NCBI GenBank assembly: GCA_902764875.1
Contig: CACWXP010000021.1
Span: forward strand, 1-59,376
Length of the DNA: 59,376 nt
Reading direction: 5' to 3'
DNA from: an uncultured Eubacteriales bacterium
GTDB lineage: Bacteria; Bacillota; Clostridia; Christensenellales; Aristaeellaceae
Part shown: positions 59,236-59,376 of the stretch, one piece after another
How positions within the stretch are numbered: position 1 is the first letter of the stretch
Layout of the letters: each line of letters begins with the position of its first letter
Notes under the pieces: generated by a model
Seen by the model: the letters and a program-made list of their open reading frames with translations, nothing else
Told to the model about the DNA's origin: nothing
Databases searched by the model: none
Program-made: the position numbers and the translations under genes

Positions 59236-59376
59236 ATGAAATTCGGCCACTTTGACGACAAGGCGCGGGAGTATGTGATCGAGACACCCCGCACGCCCTA
59301 TCCCTGGATCAACTACCTCGGGTGCGAAAAATTCTTCGGCATCATCAGCAACACCGCCGGAGGCTACTGCTTCTAC
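59236..59376 (+). CDS. GH94 phosphorylase (cellobiose phosphorylase-like), 5' end
   Basis: The first 47 codons of a gene cut by the window edge. [20 protein letters not shown] and [21 protein letters not shown] are the usual opening of GH94 cellobiose or cellodextrin phosphorylases, which split beta-glucosides with phosphate in the cytoplasm. AGGGAG precedes the ATG. With the GH3 enzyme it suggests intracellular use of cellobiose-type sugars. The substrate cannot be fixed from this fragment. Confidence 0.88.
   Translation, partial: MKFGHFDDKAREYVIETPRTPYPWINYLGCEKFFGIISNTAGGYCFY

Noticed and set aside
58976-59239. 87-codon frame across the GH94 upstream region
   Set aside because: It spans the GH94 promoter and operator and has no ribosome binding site.

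Overview
The window is about 59 kb of a moderately GC-rich bacterial chromosome. SpoIID and SpoIIIE/FtsK homologues, Gram-positive style ribosome binding sites, a pyr operon preceded by a transcription attenuator, PurR-type boxes and a PyrK/PyrD (class 1B) dihydroorotate dehydrogenase point to the Clostridia (Bacillota). The polysaccharide genes at the right end (permuted GH3, GH94) fit a gut or rumen fibre-degrading member. No phage, plasmid, insertion sequence or CRISPR array was seen.

Layout. 1-217: the 3' end of an rRNA operon (5S, tRNA-Asn, terminator). 302-6146: a metallo-hydrolase/diguanylate cyclase pair divergent from adenine deaminase, an AAA ATPase, a flavodoxin and a DUF523 protein. 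6147-7214: a gene-free kilobase that starts with a near-consensus promoter inside an 11-bp inverted repeat and then carries a drifting family of short repeats. 7215-14806: rubrerythrin, an HD protein, two envelope proteins, FtsK/SpoIIIE and a DUF2974 hydrolase. 14784-24464: the pyrimidine operon pyrC-carB-pyrK-pyrD-pyrF-pyrE-pyrB-pyrI plus a membrane protein, behind a promoter and an attenuator whose alternative pairings can be traced by eye. 24505-37207: the purine operon purE-purF-purM-purN-purO-AICAR transformylase-purD-purL-fhs, behind a promoter with a full-match PurBox in its spacer. Together these two operons make UMP and most of IMP; fhs supplies formyl-tetrahydrofolate to PurN and the transformylase. 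carA, purK, purC and purB are not in the window.

37212-42257 (minus strand): NUDIX hydrolase, cysteine synthase behind a Cys-codon leader peptide and terminator, SpoIID-like protein and RarA. 42406-47466: two overlapping genes for TIR (or TIR-like)-transmembrane-coiled-coil-propeller proteins, the best candidate for an unusual system here. 47470-53385: a decayed GGDEF fragment fused by overlap to a double-GNAT acetyltransferase, a YbaK-type deacylase, a flavoprotein, a two-zinc-ribbon protein and two MATE exporters. 53408-59376: a domain-permuted GH3 beta-glucosidase, an ABC-F ribosome-protection protein with a leader ORF and attenuator hairpin, a sugar isomerase-like protein, and the start of a GH94 phosphorylase. 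Similar LacI-type operators near GH3 and GH94 suggest one regulon.

Regulatory sites were read by eye against consensus motifs and no folding or search was run. Protein identities rest on recognised motifs, length and operon context.
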